A stretch of DNA of 64,000 bases from Flavobacterium notoginsengisoli (GCF_014207905.1 NZ_JACHLB010000001.1:1526065-1590064), one strand, 5' to 3'; positions 8,540-17,376 are shown, counted from the stretch's first letter. Notes: generated from the letters alone by a model not told the origin. A program made the numbers and translations.

Positions 8540-8845
8540 ATGACACTACAATATCAAGGTGAACAATACGGAAAGTCTGCAACTTTTACAATTAGAATTA
8601 TTGGTAATAATTTATCAAAAAGTAGTTCAAATTATCAGATTGATCTTTTAGTAAACGACAAAAAAGTACCAACTTTTACAACAGAAATCCATCAAAGTCT
8701 TTCTAATTGCCTAAAAGAGATTTATTTGTTTAGAAAACACAACGGAATCAAATTTGACGAAGCAACAGAAAAGATTGTTTCTCTTTACGTTCCTTACGAT
8801 AGAGTTTTGTTTAACTACAATAAATATGCTTTATTCAGAGCATAA
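8540..8845 (+). CDS. Hypothetical protein, 101 aa
   Basis: A small soluble protein that I do not recognise. It begins MTLQYQGEQYGKSATFTIRI and has an alternating beta-strand pattern, a central helix-like stretch (SLSNCLKEIYLFRKH) and a C-terminal VPYDRVLFNYNKYALF. There is no signal peptide or membrane segment. The ATG follows an AT-rich leader with a possible small hairpin (GCTGAGCAATCGGC), and the gene is closed by a strong terminator. Coding is supported by the balanced residue composition and by its isolated position between terminators. Confidence 0.65.
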   Translation: MTLQYQGEQYGKSATFTIRIIGNNLSKSSSNYQIDLLVNDKKVPTFTTEIHQSLSNCLKEIYLFRKHNGIKFDEATEKIVSLYVPYDRVLFNYNKYALFRA

Positions 8846-8866
8846 TTTTTCTCAAAATAAGATTAG

Positions 8867-8896
8867 AAAAGACCATTTTTTAAAATGGTCTTTTTT
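8867..8896 (+). terminator. Terminator of the 101-aa gene
   Basis: AAAAGACCATTTT and AAAATGGTCTTTT form a perfect 13-bp stem followed by T residues, 22 bp after the stop codon. Confidence 0.88.
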
Positions 8897-8904
8897 ATAT
8901 AAAC

Positions 8905-8938
8905 AAAAAAAAGCTTCAGAACATTCTGAAGCTTTTTA
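8905..8938. terminator. Bidirectional terminator, AGCTTCAGA family
   Basis: AAGCTTCAGA-ACAT-TCTGAAGCTT with A and T runs on both sides. It serves the leftward gene ending at 8959 and is one of many copies of this hairpin in the window. Confidence 0.85.
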
Positions 8939-8958
8939 ATTTTTGAAAAGGCAAATAC

Positions 8959-10053
8959 TTAGAAATTTGTATTTACTTTTTTAGAACGGTCTGCTATATA
9001 AGAAATTAGCCAAGTAACTTGTCCGTCTTTTACGAAATAAACCTTCTTAGAGTTTAAGTTTGGAATACCTTCTAAACAAGTAGATAAAATGTTATTTGCT
9101 GAGATAAGATATGCTTGATCGTATGTTTTTAAAACTCTTTCAGCTTCTTTGTTAGTTTTAGCAAGGTTTGTAAACTTAACGAAGTTGTTTTTTAGAATCG
9201 CATCATAATTGATAATGTCTTCCATTGTTAAAGTAACATAATGTTCTTTTACATTTTCATTGTAATAAAGCGTTGAAAAAGCCCAAACTGCACCCCCAGA
9301 TAAATAGATTTTATCTTTTTTAGCCAAAAGCGGATTTGCATCAATCATTTCTTTTACTTTTTTGCGCAGAATTGGATTAAAGTCAAAAGATTTTTCCTGA
9401 TAAGTTGACATATCATTTGCTTGATTTGGATTTGCTACCGTTTTCTTTACAGCATCTGTAAGTGTCATTGTTCCGAAATCTAATTCTAAAGGAATGAACT
9501 CTAATTTATTGTCGTCTCCTTCATCAATGTAACCACCTTTTGTAGTTTGAGCACCGATATCTAAAAGGAAAGCGTTGGCATAATCAACAGGAGGCATCGC
9601 GCCTTTTACCAATGTTTTAGCCTCTTCGTTAACGTTAAGAACATCTAGGTTTTTATCAGTTAACATTTTGATTTTGTTTTTTAAAACATCAACATTGCTT
9701 GCAGATGCAAAAACCGGAGCTGCTACGATAAAGATATTCTCATCAAGAATTTTATAATCTGTTCTAATTTTCTTCAATTGGTCGACAACAATAATGCTTG
9801 TTTTGTTGATGTCTTCTGGAGTAAGTTGGCCAGTAGCGCCAATATGATCTGCAAAAGGAATTCTGTCTGTCCAGAAAGAAAGAATTTTATAATCAGCTTT
9901 TCTGATATTATTTACATCAAGAACAGAAACTTTTATAGCTCTACGTCCGATTTCAATTCCAGCATAAATGCTTTTTTGAGAGAATGAATTGATAGAAAAA
10001 AATAAACTGACTAGAATAAAAAATAAAATTTGGGGATTGTTTTTTTTAAGCAT
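8959..10053 (-). CDS. Exported Ppx/GppA-like (actin-fold) protein
   Basis: A protein with a phosphatase-like actin-fold core resembling Ppx/GppA exopolyphosphatases. AGIEIGRRAIKVSVLDV is the phosphate-1-like strand-loop-strand, LLDIGAQTTKGGYI resembles the second phosphate loop, and IYLSGGAVWAFSTLYY resembles the adenosine motif. Unusually it has an N-terminal signal sequence (MLKKNNPQILFFILVSLFFS, cleavage after SFSQ), which places it in the periplasm or outside. The frame extends to 10146, but a TATCTTTG box at 10134-10141 on this strand puts transcription start downstream of that, so the ATG at 10053 (364 residues) is chosen. Activity is unknown; periplasmic ATP is not expected. Confidence 0.72.
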   Translation of the reverse strand: MLKKNNPQILFFILVSLFFSINSFSQKSIYAGIEIGRRAIKVSVLDVNNIRKADYKILSFWTDRIPFADHIGATGQLTPEDINKTSIIVVDQLKKIRTDYKILDENIFIVAAPVFASASNVDVLKNKIKMLTDKNLDVLNVNEEAKTLVKGAMPPVDYANAFLLDIGAQTTKGGYIDEGDDNKLEFIPLELDFGTMTLTDAVKKTVANPNQANDMSTYQEKSFDFNPILRKKVKEMIDANPLLAKKDKIYLSGGAVWAFSTLYYNENVKEHYVTLTMEDIINYDAILKNNFVKFTNLAKTNKEAERVLKTYDQAYLISANNILSTCLEGIPNLNSKKVYFVKDGQVTWLISYIADRSKKVNTNF

Positions 10054-10133
10054 TGTGTTGTAATAAAATTTAAAATAAAGAATGTTCAATAATTGGTTTT
10101 TCTCCCATTCAAAATAGGGGGCATTTGCGAGCG

Positions 10134-10141
10134 CAAAGATA
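10134..10141 (-). promoter_or_regulatory. -7 box for the exported Ppx-like gene
   Basis: TATCTTTG on the minus strand, about 80 bp before the ATG at 10053. It lies at the extreme 5' end of the longer frame and so argues for the shorter start. Confidence 0.5.
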
Positions 10142-10328
10142 CTCATCCCAAATCATTTTTTAAATGTTGATTTTTTAAAATAATAGAAAAAGTTTGCGAT
10201 TTATTTAAAACTTAACATTGAAGGACACAAAATCAAGAAATTCAGCTTCTATTATGGAAGTTTTTTTATGAAATTTGTGATGTGAATTGAATAGATTGAG
10301 AAGTTAATGGTTATTGTAAATTTACTTG

Positions 10329-10940
10329 ATGCAAACAATTAAGAAATATTCGGTTTTAATATGTATGGTCATTTCCTTGGTTTTGATCGTAATAGCAGCC
10401 TCACTTTATCCAGGCGGTTCATTATTGGATAAAAATTCTATTGGGTTTGGCTGGTCAAAAAATTTCGTAAGCAATTTGTTTGCAGCAAAAGCCATAAATG
10501 GTTCAGAAAACTCAGGAAGAATTTGGGCAGTTATCGGAATGGCATTTCAGTCAGTTGGTTATGGTATTTTCTTTATTCATATGTCAAAAAAAATAGCTTC
10601 AAGTTGGGCTAATATTTTAAAATATATAGGTTTTGCCAACATATTATTTATTTTTCTAATTGCGACACCTTTACACGACGTCGGAACAATATCGATCGTT
10701 TTAACATTGTTTGGATTATTTACAATTACTGTATTTGTTCTAAAGTCAAAACTTCATTTTCTTAAATTTTGCTGTATTTTTTGCTTATTGACTTTTTACG
10801 GTTTCTTTATCTTATTTGGGTTTGGTTATTTGAGTTCGGCAATCATTATGCAGAAAGTATACAATGCAAGCGCGATACTTTTAGTTTTAGGATTAGAGTA
10901 TTTTACCAAAAATGAAGACTTTATGCGTATTAAAAGCTAA
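10329..10940 (+). CDS. Six-helix membrane protein (DUF998-like)
   Basis: A 203-residue integral membrane protein with about six hydrophobic segments. SLYPGGSLLDKNSIGFGW and SNLFAAKAINGSENSGRIWA after the first helix, and LIATPLHDVGT before the fourth, resemble the layout of DUF998 and related membrane proteins with an early conserved loop. The frame starts with a TTG at 10326, but the ATG directly after it is the better start. The function is unknown. It stands alone between divergent and convergent exported-protein genes. Confidence 0.65.
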   Translation: MQTIKKYSVLICMVISLVLIVIAASLYPGGSLLDKNSIGFGWSKNFVSNLFAAKAINGSENSGRIWAVIGMAFQSVGYGIFFIHMSKKIASSWANILKYIGFANILFIFLIATPLHDVGTISIVLTLFGLFTITVFVLKSKLHFLKFCCIFCLLTFYGFFILFGFGYLSSAIIMQKVYNASAILLVLGLEYFTKNEDFMRIKS

Positions 10941-10991
10941 GAACGCAGATAGTAATCTTTACATGGAAAAGAGAATCAAAAAAAGTGAAAG

Positions 10992-11022
10992 AAAAAAGCT
11001 CCAGATTTCTCTGAAGCTTTTA
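10992..11022. terminator. AGCTCCAGA-family terminator
   Basis: AAAAAAGCTCCAGATTTCTCTGAAGCTTTT: an imperfect stem around GCTCCAGA/TCTGAAGC with A and T runs. It ends the plus-strand membrane-protein gene. The sequence just after it (11051-11070) carries the GAGCGAGACGCTC repeat. Confidence 0.75.
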
Positions 11023-11050
11023 GCCCGTAATGCAGCATCCAAATAGCAAG

Positions 11051-11070
11051 CACGAGCGAGACGCTCACAT
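11051..11070 (-). repeat. GTGAGCGTCTCGCTCGTG dispersed repeat, copy 1
   Basis: On the minus strand the sequence reads GTGAGCGTCTCGCTCGTG. The same core recurs at 17323-17342, as GCGAGCGTCCCGCTCGTG at 41540-41557, and in a shortened form near 62676-62692. Confidence 0.75.
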
Positions 11071-11096
11071 CAGCAAGGAAGAAATTAATCTATACG

Positions 11097-11966
11097 TTAA
11101 TTATATTTTATTTTGATTACTTTTTTATGGCCGTGATTATTTTCGGTCTTTATTTCTATCGGTAATTTTTTTTCATCATAAACTACTAAACTTGTGTTTT
11201 CACTATGTCTAGAATATTGGGATGTTTTATTGTTTTTTCTCTCAATACAATTGTTTTGATTTACAAAATCGGAGTAAAAATCGAATAACGGAGGCTGGCA
11301 TATTAATGAAGTAATAAAATATTTGTCGCCATACATATTGTAAGCGATAATTTTGTTTATGCTTTCGCTATTGTCAAATTTATAATCGACAGAATGATTC
11401 GATTTAGAAGGACTTAATTGCTCCATATTTACAATATTTCCATTTTGCATAGTGTATTGATAGCTTGCTCCCTTAGTGGTTTTTTTTAAGATATTGCCAT
11501 TCATTTCATAAGTGTTTTTTTGCACGTATCTGCTATTATCAATATTACCAGAAAAATCAATATTACCAGAAGAACTTTCTACTGTATAATGATCAGCATC
11601 TTTAATACTGTAAGTAATTACCGTTTTTCCCCAAGGTTTAAACTCCGATGCACCATTTTTTTTTCCTGTTCTAATAATTTCAATTAAGTAACCATCGTCA
11701 TTATACTTGAAATATGCGTCTTGAATCTCGCCATCATCGTAAGTATTCGATTCTTTTTCTAGTAATCCTTTTTGATTATACGAAAAATAAATTGGCTTTT
11801 TCTTCTCGACGTTTTTCGAAATTAATTTACCATTTTCAAATTTATAAGATGTAGTTTCTGATTCATTATAAGTTGTGATATCTTCTATAGATTCAATTTG
11901 CCGTTTGCTTTTTTGACAATACGCTATTGAAGAAATTAAAAAAATAAGAAGTAAAGTTTTTTTCAT
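11097..11966 (-). CDS. Exported protein with YD-like strand repeats
   Basis: A 289-residue protein with a cleavable signal peptide (MKKTLLLIFLISSIAYCQ). The body contains short beta-strand repeats of the type KFENGKLISK, YFSYNQKGLLEKES, YFKYNDDGYLIEI and YTMQNGNIVNME, which resemble single-protein YD-like or DUF4595-like repeat units. A C-terminal VYDEKKLPIEIKTENNHGHKK follows. It is probably surface- or periplasm-located. No catalytic motif is visible and the function is unknown. It lies upstream of the TlpA-like gene on the same strand, but terminators separate the two. Confidence 0.65.
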   Translation of the reverse strand: MKKTLLLIFLISSIAYCQKSKRQIESIEDITTYNESETTSYKFENGKLISKNVEKKKPIYFSYNQKGLLEKESNTYDDGEIQDAYFKYNDDGYLIEIIRTGKKNGASEFKPWGKTVITYSIKDADHYTVESSSGNIDFSGNIDNSRYVQKNTYEMNGNILKKTTKGASYQYTMQNGNIVNMEQLSPSKSNHSVDYKFDNSESINKIIAYNMYGDKYFITSLICQPPLFDFYSDFVNQNNCIERKNNKTSQYSRHSENTSLVVYDEKKLPIEIKTENNHGHKKVIKIKYN

Positions 11967-12147
11967 GTTTTGCGATGTTTTTTATTAATTGGGGTTTTAA
12001 ATTTTTATATGTTTCGAAGTAAAAATATAAGAAAATTAGTGTTTTTACAAACTAAACAAAAATCAACCTGATTACTCCAATATTTGGACAACGATAACGC
12101 ATATTTGTTATCTGTGACCTTAGAGAGAATCAGAGAAAAGGTAAGAC

Positions 12148-12180
12148 AAAAAAAGCTTCAGATTTCTCTGAAGCTTTATT
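12148..12180 (-). terminator. AGCTTCAGA-family terminator of the TlpA-like gene
   Basis: AAAAAGCTTCAGATTTCTCTGAAGCTTTA with a T run on the minus strand, about 28 bp past the stop of the thioredoxin gene. Confidence 0.8.
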
Positions 12181-12207
12181 GGTGATGTTATAAACTCATT
12201 TCTAGAA

Positions 12208-13536
12208 TTATATTTTTAGGCTGTTGAATAATTCAATAAGTTTAGGATCTGAAGGTTTTGGTGCTCGTGCGTTAACAATATTTCCATTGGGATCAAGAAG
12301 AATAAATGTTGGAACGCCATTAATGCCATAATCTTTTATGATTTTTGAATTCCATTCATTTTCGGCCAATAATTGAATCCCGCCCAATTGTTTTTCTGTG
12401 ACAAATTTGCTCCATTTAGGTTGATCCTCCATTGAATCGATTGAAATGCTTATAAATTCAATATTTTTTCCTTTGTATTGTTCTTCGACTTTCTGAAGAA
12501 ATGGAATTTCTTTAACACAAGGAGCGCACCAAGTTGCCCAAAAATCAATATAAATATATTTTCCCTTTAAGTCTTCGAGAGAAGTTTTTCCTCCTTTTTG
12601 ATTTTCATAATTAAATGTTGGCGAGGGTTTTCCTGGCTTTAATGCATTTGTCAAATTATAATTTGTAGTCAATTTTTGTTTGATGAGCGGATCGTTTGTA
12701 ATCGATAAAAATTCCTCATATATTTTTTCATAATTTGTATTTGCAATGCTTACATCGCTTGCCGAACGTTCTATCAACCGATTTTTTATGCTTTGAGTTT
12801 TTAATGCTTTAATTTTCGGAATTGCATTTTTAGCCGTAACATAAAAACTATCTTCATCTGCTTTTACATTTTCATAGAATTTATATAGAGCAAGTTCTTG
12901 ATATTCGTTTGAAAATAAAAAATCGGAATCATTATCCAGATTGATTGTTTCATCAATCTTTGGGTACGTTTCAGAAACTTTAGAATGGTATTTCGTATAG
13001 AAATATAAGTGTTTTTGTTCTAAGTAATAAATGCTTTTGGCTTCTTTTTCTTTGAAACTGACATTAGTAAATTTTGTTTTACTGTATAAGTTGTTGACAG
13101 AAGTTTTTATTTCCTGAAGTTTTTTCAGGAATTCGTTTTCACTAAGCTTGTAAAGTTCCCTGTCTGGAGTTGCAGAAGTTATAAGTTGTTTTTTTGCTAA
13201 ATATTGATTTTCTATGTTTCCATTGCCAGTAAATTTCAAAGTTGACGACAAGTTTAAATCGTCAGCATTTATTACCAATTTGGAATTTTTGCCTAGGTAT
13301 ATTTGGAAACTATTCCTAGTAGTTTCAATTGTATAAATATGATCAGATTCTAATCCTAAATTTTCCGAAAAACTGCCATCTGGTTTTAGCTTGATTTCTT
13401 TGTCAAATAATTCTCCTTTAATTCTAATTGTTTTGTTTTCGGCATTTATAATTTTGCCAGAAACAGTTGTTGCTTTTTCGGGAGTAGTGAAGGAGTATAA
13501 AATAGCAATTAGCAATAAAAGCAAGTTTTTTTTCAT
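12208..13536 (-). CDS. TlpA-like thiol:disulfide oxidoreductase
   Basis: A 442-residue exported protein. After the signal peptide (residues 1 to about 18) comes a beta-rich domain of the DUF4369-like type (VSGKIINAENKTIRIKGELF), then a helical linker. The C-terminal 150 residues form a TlpA/ResA thioredoxin domain with IYIDFWATWCAPCVKEIPF, whose WCAPC is the redox-active pair, and the cis-proline loop GINGVPTFILLD. Such proteins reduce or isomerise disulfides of envelope proteins, often for cytochrome maturation or damage repair. The gene is monocistronic by its flanking terminators. Confidence 0.88.
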   Translation of the reverse strand: MKKNLLLLLIAILYSFTTPEKATTVSGKIINAENKTIRIKGELFDKEIKLKPDGSFSENLGLESDHIYTIETTRNSFQIYLGKNSKLVINADDLNLSSTLKFTGNGNIENQYLAKKQLITSATPDRELYKLSENEFLKKLQEIKTSVNNLYSKTKFTNVSFKEKEAKSIYYLEQKHLYFYTKYHSKVSETYPKIDETINLDNDSDFLFSNEYQELALYKFYENVKADEDSFYVTAKNAIPKIKALKTQSIKNRLIERSASDVSIANTNYEKIYEEFLSITNDPLIKQKLTTNYNLTNALKPGKPSPTFNYENQKGGKTSLEDLKGKYIYIDFWATWCAPCVKEIPFLQKVEEQYKGKNIEFISISIDSMEDQPKWSKFVTEKQLGGIQLLAENEWNSKIIKDYGINGVPTFILLDPNGNIVNARAPKPSDPKLIELFNSLKI

Positions 13537-13644
13537 TTTTGGTCGTTTAGATAGTTATTTTTTGAAATCAAATACTGATTAAAAATAGGAATTATTTTTT
13601 TATGAACTAATATGTACGATTGTATTTGCTTGTTTTTCAGTAAA

Positions 13645-13679
13645 CAAAAAAGCTTCAGATTTCTCTGAAGCTTTTTTTA
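13645..13679 (-). terminator. AGCTTCAGA-family terminator
   Basis: AAAAAAGCTTCAGATTTCTCTGAAGCTTTTTTT. It terminates the five-part leftward cluster 17111-13720. Confidence 0.8.
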
Positions 13680-13719
13680 TAGCGGAAAGTATTGAAAAAT
13701 CTAAACAATTTTTCGGGAC

Positions 13720-14370
13720 TTAATGTAATTCGTAGCTTGGAATCTCTTGAACAACAATCCATTTATTTTTTGTTTTTTTCATTACTACCACTTTTGAATT
13801 AGAAAATCCAAAAAATGGAGTTCGTGCGGCATGAAATTGAAAGACTAAATATTTTTTGTCATATATAATTGGCTCCGATATACCAAAAACAGGTAAAAAA
13901 TTAGGTAAATTATTTATTTCTACATCATCTGCATTATTTGAATTGGAAACAAAACGAACATAAGATATGAATTTTATCTTATCAAACTCTAGATCAGTTT
14001 TTGTCCATTGCCTATCAGTAATGTCAGGTAAAATATATTTTTTACTATCATAAAATTTATTTTTCATAATCTTATAAGCCCTATCATTAAATAAAGGTCT
14101 TGTAGCTCCACCGTATAATTCATTATAGTCTGCCTTTTCATTTTCTGGTCTAGGAAATTGTCCTTCAAAAAATTTTAAAGTTATATTAGGGTTCAATTTT
14201 TCACTAATCACTATAATTTCACTTGTTTTATCTTTGATTTGCGAATTTAAATATTGGTTTATTACATCAAAAGAATCACGTGCAGTCAAAGTTTTATTTG
14301 TATCCTTTTGGGCATATATTAAACAGCAATAAAAAGTTATTAATAATATAAAAATATTTTTCATTATCAT
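13720..14370 (-). CDS. Exported hypothetical protein, paralogue of the next gene upstream
   Basis: A 216-residue protein with a signal peptide (MKNIFILLITFYCCLIYAQ). I do not recognise its family. It resembles the 195-residue lipoprotein encoded immediately upstream: both end in a hydrophobic strand plus VV(V/I)MKK-KNKW-V motif, both have a FDKIKFISYV / NFILEKG-like central section, and both contain a PIIYDKKYLVFQF / PMYYHNKKYIMFYY segment. It is the last gene of a small exported-protein cluster headed by an HExxH lipoprotein. A partner or immunity-like role is possible but only inferred from position. Confidence 0.65.
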   Translation of the reverse strand: MIMKNIFILLITFYCCLIYAQKDTNKTLTARDSFDVINQYLNSQIKDKTSEIIVISEKLNPNITLKFFEGQFPRPENEKADYNELYGGATRPLFNDRAYKIMKNKFYDSKKYILPDITDRQWTKTDLEFDKIKFISYVRFVSNSNNADDVEINNLPNFLPVFGISEPIIYDKKYLVFQFHAARTPFFGFSNSKVVVMKKTKNKWIVVQEIPSYELH

Positions 14371-14455
14371 TCTTTTATTAATTACATCGCTTACAAAAGG
14401 TTTTCAAATCCGCGCTATCGTTACGAAAATAAATCTGTGAGATTGGGTTATGTAA

Positions 14456-15043
14456 TTAGTTGTAAATGTAATCCCCGACTATTTTAGCAACTTCCCATTT
14501 ATTTTTGTTTTTTTTCATAATGACAACTTGAGAAGTGCCGCTACTCTCAAAATATATTTTTAGATAGTAAAACATAATGTATTTTTTATTGTGGTAATAC
14601 ATTGGTTCAGACAGAATAATCATTTCATTAATTTTACTGTTCTTGTACTTTTTTAGAAAAGACTCTTTTAATGTTAAGCCGGTTCCTTTTTCTAAAATGA
14701 AATTATAATTAGGAAAATCTTCTTTTTTCCAATACTTTTTTAAAGTATCACCAGCATAATCAGTGTACATTTTTTTCCAGTATTTCTCGACAAATAACCC
14801 GTAAGTATAGTCTGTCGGATCTGTTAGATTAATAGTATGCTCACTTCCTTCACCGCCATTAAAAATTCTTAGAGCTTGTTTGTTTAATTCTTTATCACTC
14901 TGTAAAATATACACTTTATTCTTATTCAGATTTTGAGTGTCTAAAAATTTATTTATGGGATCATAATTTTCCACATATAAGTTACTTGAACAAGATAAAA
15001 GGAAAAAAGGAATTACTAAAAATATTTTTTTTAAGTATGTCAT
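14456..15043 (-). CDS. Lipoprotein, hypothetical (immunity-like position)
   Basis: A 195-residue protein starting at the ATG at 15043 (MTYLKKIFLVIPFFLLSCSS), with a lipobox LLSC and so a lipid-anchored mature protein. The frame extends to a TTG at 15061, but this is less likely. Its start lies 5 bp after the stop of a truncated metallopeptidase C-terminus (15049-15237). It is paralogous to the 13720 gene, sharing the KNKWEVA and YYHNKKYIMFYY segments. The order 'broken effector tip followed at once by a small gene' is what one sees at toxin/immunity loci, though no family match supports it. Confidence 0.65.
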   Translation of the reverse strand: MTYLKKIFLVIPFFLLSCSSNLYVENYDPINKFLDTQNLNKNKVYILQSDKELNKQALRIFNGGEGSEHTINLTDPTDYTYGLFVEKYWKKMYTDYAGDTLKKYWKKEDFPNYNFILEKGTGLTLKESFLKKYKNSKINEMIILSEPMYYHNKKYIMFYYLKIYFESSGTSQVVIMKKNKNKWEVAKIVGDYIYN

Positions 15044-15048
15044 AATAT

Positions 15049-15237
15049 TTACCTTTTGCAAGGTGTACCTATTGGCGTATTAATACCGTATATAGATCCT
15101 AATTTTTCAGTATTAATTCTATTGCGAATTCTTTCTCGGTCATTATAATTTTTATGATTGGGGTCATTAGGATAATTTTCGTTGAAAATCACAGTTCCAG
15201 TAAGTCCTCCCCATGCCAGATCGAGATAGACCTGATT
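15049..15237 (-). pseudogene. C-terminal remnant of an HExxH lipoprotein family member
   Basis: An open frame of 62 codons without a start codon, bounded upstream by an in-frame TAA (15238-15240). It reads YLDLAWGGLTGT, then NDRERIRNRINTEKLG, ending near GTPCKR. This aligns with the C-terminus of the intact metallopeptidase at 15732 (YEAITWLGL, SEKIKITNLINENF, GPSKC): the Y-x-x-[IL]-[AT]-W-x-G-L motif, the basic helix and the final cysteine are in the same order. It is therefore read as a truncated paralogue left behind after deletion or recombination. Confidence 0.6.
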
Positions 15238-15258
15238 TTACACATCGGTTTATTTTAA

Positions 15259-15729
15259 TTAAAAACTAGAGTTTTCCCAATTAACTTCATACTTGACTAT
15301 CTTATTTGTACTTATTTTTTCAATAATGAAAATTTTATAAAATGATTGATATCCTGCTGGAGGATAAACAAGTTTAATTTTATTTTTCCTTTCGATTTCT
15401 TCTTTTTTAGCTTTAAAAAATTTATATGCATCATTTTCTAAGTCATCAGGTTTTTCTAATTTTATTTTTTCTAAAAAATCAATAGAATAAGTAGAGGCTT
15501 TATTTTTTTGTGGATTATACTTAAAGTGTTCTTTTTTAATTTTAAAGTAAATTTGAGCATTATCGGTTGTCTTTATGTTATCATCTTTACTTGAATCAAA
15601 CATGAGATATTTTATAGGTTTTAAATATTTTTCTCCTCCTTTGTAAAAAGAAAAGTAATCATTAGATTTTGTTTGTGCGCTAATAAAATTAATAGTTAGC
15701 AATATTAATAAGTAGATATTTTTTGTCAT
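15259..15729 (-). CDS. Exported hypothetical protein, partner of the metallopeptidase
   Basis: A 156-residue protein with a signal peptide (MTKNIYLLILLTINFISAQ) and no recognisable domain. Lysine-rich, mixed alpha/beta: DNAQIYFKIKKEHFKYNP, a central helix around DAYKFFKAKKEEIERK, and a C-terminal strand YKIFIIEKI. The ATG lies 2 bp after the stop of the HExxH lipoprotein gene, so the two are translationally coupled. A role as inhibitor, immunity protein or accessory factor for the peptidase is an inference from this coupling. Confidence 0.65.
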   Translation of the reverse strand: MTKNIYLLILLTINFISAQTKSNDYFSFYKGGEKYLKPIKYLMFDSSKDDNIKTTDNAQIYFKIKKEHFKYNPQKNKASTYSIDFLEKIKLEKPDDLENDAYKFFKAKKEEIERKNKIKLVYPPAGYQSFYKIFIIEKISTNKIVKYEVNWENSSF

Positions 15730-15731
15730 AA

Positions 15732-17111
15732 TTAATTACATTTTGAAGGGCCATTGTAAAAATTCTCATTAATCAAATTAGTGATTTTAATTTTCTCTGA
15801 AGCAGGTAAATTATCCCATGCTAAAGTAGTGTTATTGCTGTCTAATTTTCCTAAACCTAACCAAGTGATGGCTTCGTATGTTGATCTTGGAAGTCTATTG
15901 CCGTCAAATTGTTGAATAATATCAGCTAGAGTATTTCGGTAATGATTTGCCATCATTTCATGGTTCCATGTTGGTTTATATCTTTTAAAGTAGTAATCAT
16001 ACAAGCCTGGAAAATTATCTTTCATAGAATTAATATAATTTATTTGCTGTTGTGGAGTCATATTACTGCCATCAGGTGTTAAAGTACCTATCTGTGCAGC
16101 TGATAACATTTTTCGGTATATCTCAGCATGAATTATTTCGTGAGCAAATACTGTTGCTGCACCTAAATCTGATAAATTATTTAAATTGCTATTGCTTATT
16201 TGAATTTCTGTTACAAAATTTATAGGTAATTGAGTTTCTCCATATACATTTGAAGCTAGGTTATTGTTAATAGTTAATTTAAGATGACTTACTGTAAACT
16301 CTCCGTCAAATTTTTTTATTGCATTTTCAAATCCCGAACTCGAATTTTTTAATTGTTCAAAGATACATTTTGCTTTTCCTTTTAGTTCATCAATAATTTG
16401 TGCCATGGGTGGTGCAGTAATACCATTACCATTGCCTCCACCGCCTGTAGAATCCCAAGACATTCCTGATCCTCCACCGCCTACAGGGCTCCAGCCCATA
16501 CTTGTGCCTGAATTACCCCAAATCATATCCCAGTCAGTACCGTTTGTAAGTTTAGGTTTAGCAGGAATAATTACTTCTTTTAAATCTATATTTGTTTTTG
16601 AAGTTAAAGATGTTGCTGTGCTACTTTTTACATATTGGGTTTCAATAATTCCATCTTCTGCTCTAAACCCGTTAATGAAATCGCCCTCGAGTGAGTAAAT
16701 AAAAATGTTTCCAGTAAATAGTCCAAAAATAAGCTTCTCATCAGCTTGCATACTGTAAATAACGCTTCTTATTTCATCATCAATTTTCACAACTAAAACA
16801 CGATCGTTTCGAACTTCATTATTTGTTGTAAAAGGAATTACGGTTAATAGCTGGTCACTACCGTTTATTTTTTCCTGTGTTGCTTTATCGAATTCAAGAC
16901 TACTTATTTCACCGTTTGATAATTTAGCTGAAGAACTATTGGTTGGCTTTGTTAAGAATGCTTTTGCATCACTGATGCTTACAGTCTTAATATTGTTCTG
17001 TTTTTGCTCTGTTATATTTTCACTGTCCTGACAATTAGTTAATATCAATGTCAGAACAAAAAGAAATGCTTTCTTTGTAAATTTTAATTTCTTTGGTTTG
17101 TTGTTGTTCAT
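15732..17111 (-). CDS. Putative zinc metallopeptidase lipoprotein
   Basis: A 459-residue lipoprotein with signal sequence and lipobox LTNC at about residue 28 and acidic residues right after the cysteine (CQDSEN), which favours surface export in Bacteroidota. An N-terminal domain (about 40-180) is followed by a glycine-rich low-complexity linker with GGGGSG and GGGGNG (about 205-225). The C-terminal domain carries HEIIHAEIY (HExxH zinc motif with a downstream acid), then NHEMMANHYR and the family end motif YEAITWLGL. The peptidase assignment rests on the zinc motif. It heads a tightly packed cluster with small exported partners. Confidence 0.7.
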   Translation of the reverse strand: MNNNKPKKLKFTKKAFLFVLTLILTNCQDSENITEQKQNNIKTVSISDAKAFLTKPTNSSSAKLSNGEISSLEFDKATQEKINGSDQLLTVIPFTTNNEVRNDRVLVVKIDDEIRSVIYSMQADEKLIFGLFTGNIFIYSLEGDFINGFRAEDGIIETQYVKSSTATSLTSKTNIDLKEVIIPAKPKLTNGTDWDMIWGNSGTSMGWSPVGGGGSGMSWDSTGGGGNGNGITAPPMAQIIDELKGKAKCIFEQLKNSSSGFENAIKKFDGEFTVSHLKLTINNNLASNVYGETQLPINFVTEIQISNSNLNNLSDLGAATVFAHEIIHAEIYRKMLSAAQIGTLTPDGSNMTPQQQINYINSMKDNFPGLYDYYFKRYKPTWNHEMMANHYRNTLADIIQQFDGNRLPRSTYEAITWLGLGKLDSNNTTLAWDNLPASEKIKITNLINENFYNGPSKCN

Positions 17112-17314
17112 ATTTATTACAGTTTTTTCTTTCTAAAATCAAAAGTATACATTTCATATATTAAAAGCAATTGATTGGTAATTCTTGTTAATTTTTTTAA
17201 TGGTTGAGTTACTAGAATTTAAACAATTATAAATTCCTTTATTCTAGCATTTTTTTTTAATATACTAAGAAAGACTACACATTGTTTTAAAAAAAAATAG
17301 AATTTAATGTTAAT

Positions 17315-17347
17315 CCCTGCTAGCGTGAGCGTCTCGCTCGTGAACGC
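17315..17347 (+). repeat. TGCTAGCGTGAGCGTCTCGCTCGTGAAC repeat, copy 2
   Basis: Contains the palindrome-like GTGAGCGTCTCGCTCGTGA. The segment from here through the terminator to the tRNA-fMet 3' end is closely similar to 41532-41662, where the tRNA part is decayed. Confidence 0.8.
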
Positions 17348-17376
17348 AAAGATGATATTGATAAAGATAGTTAAAA

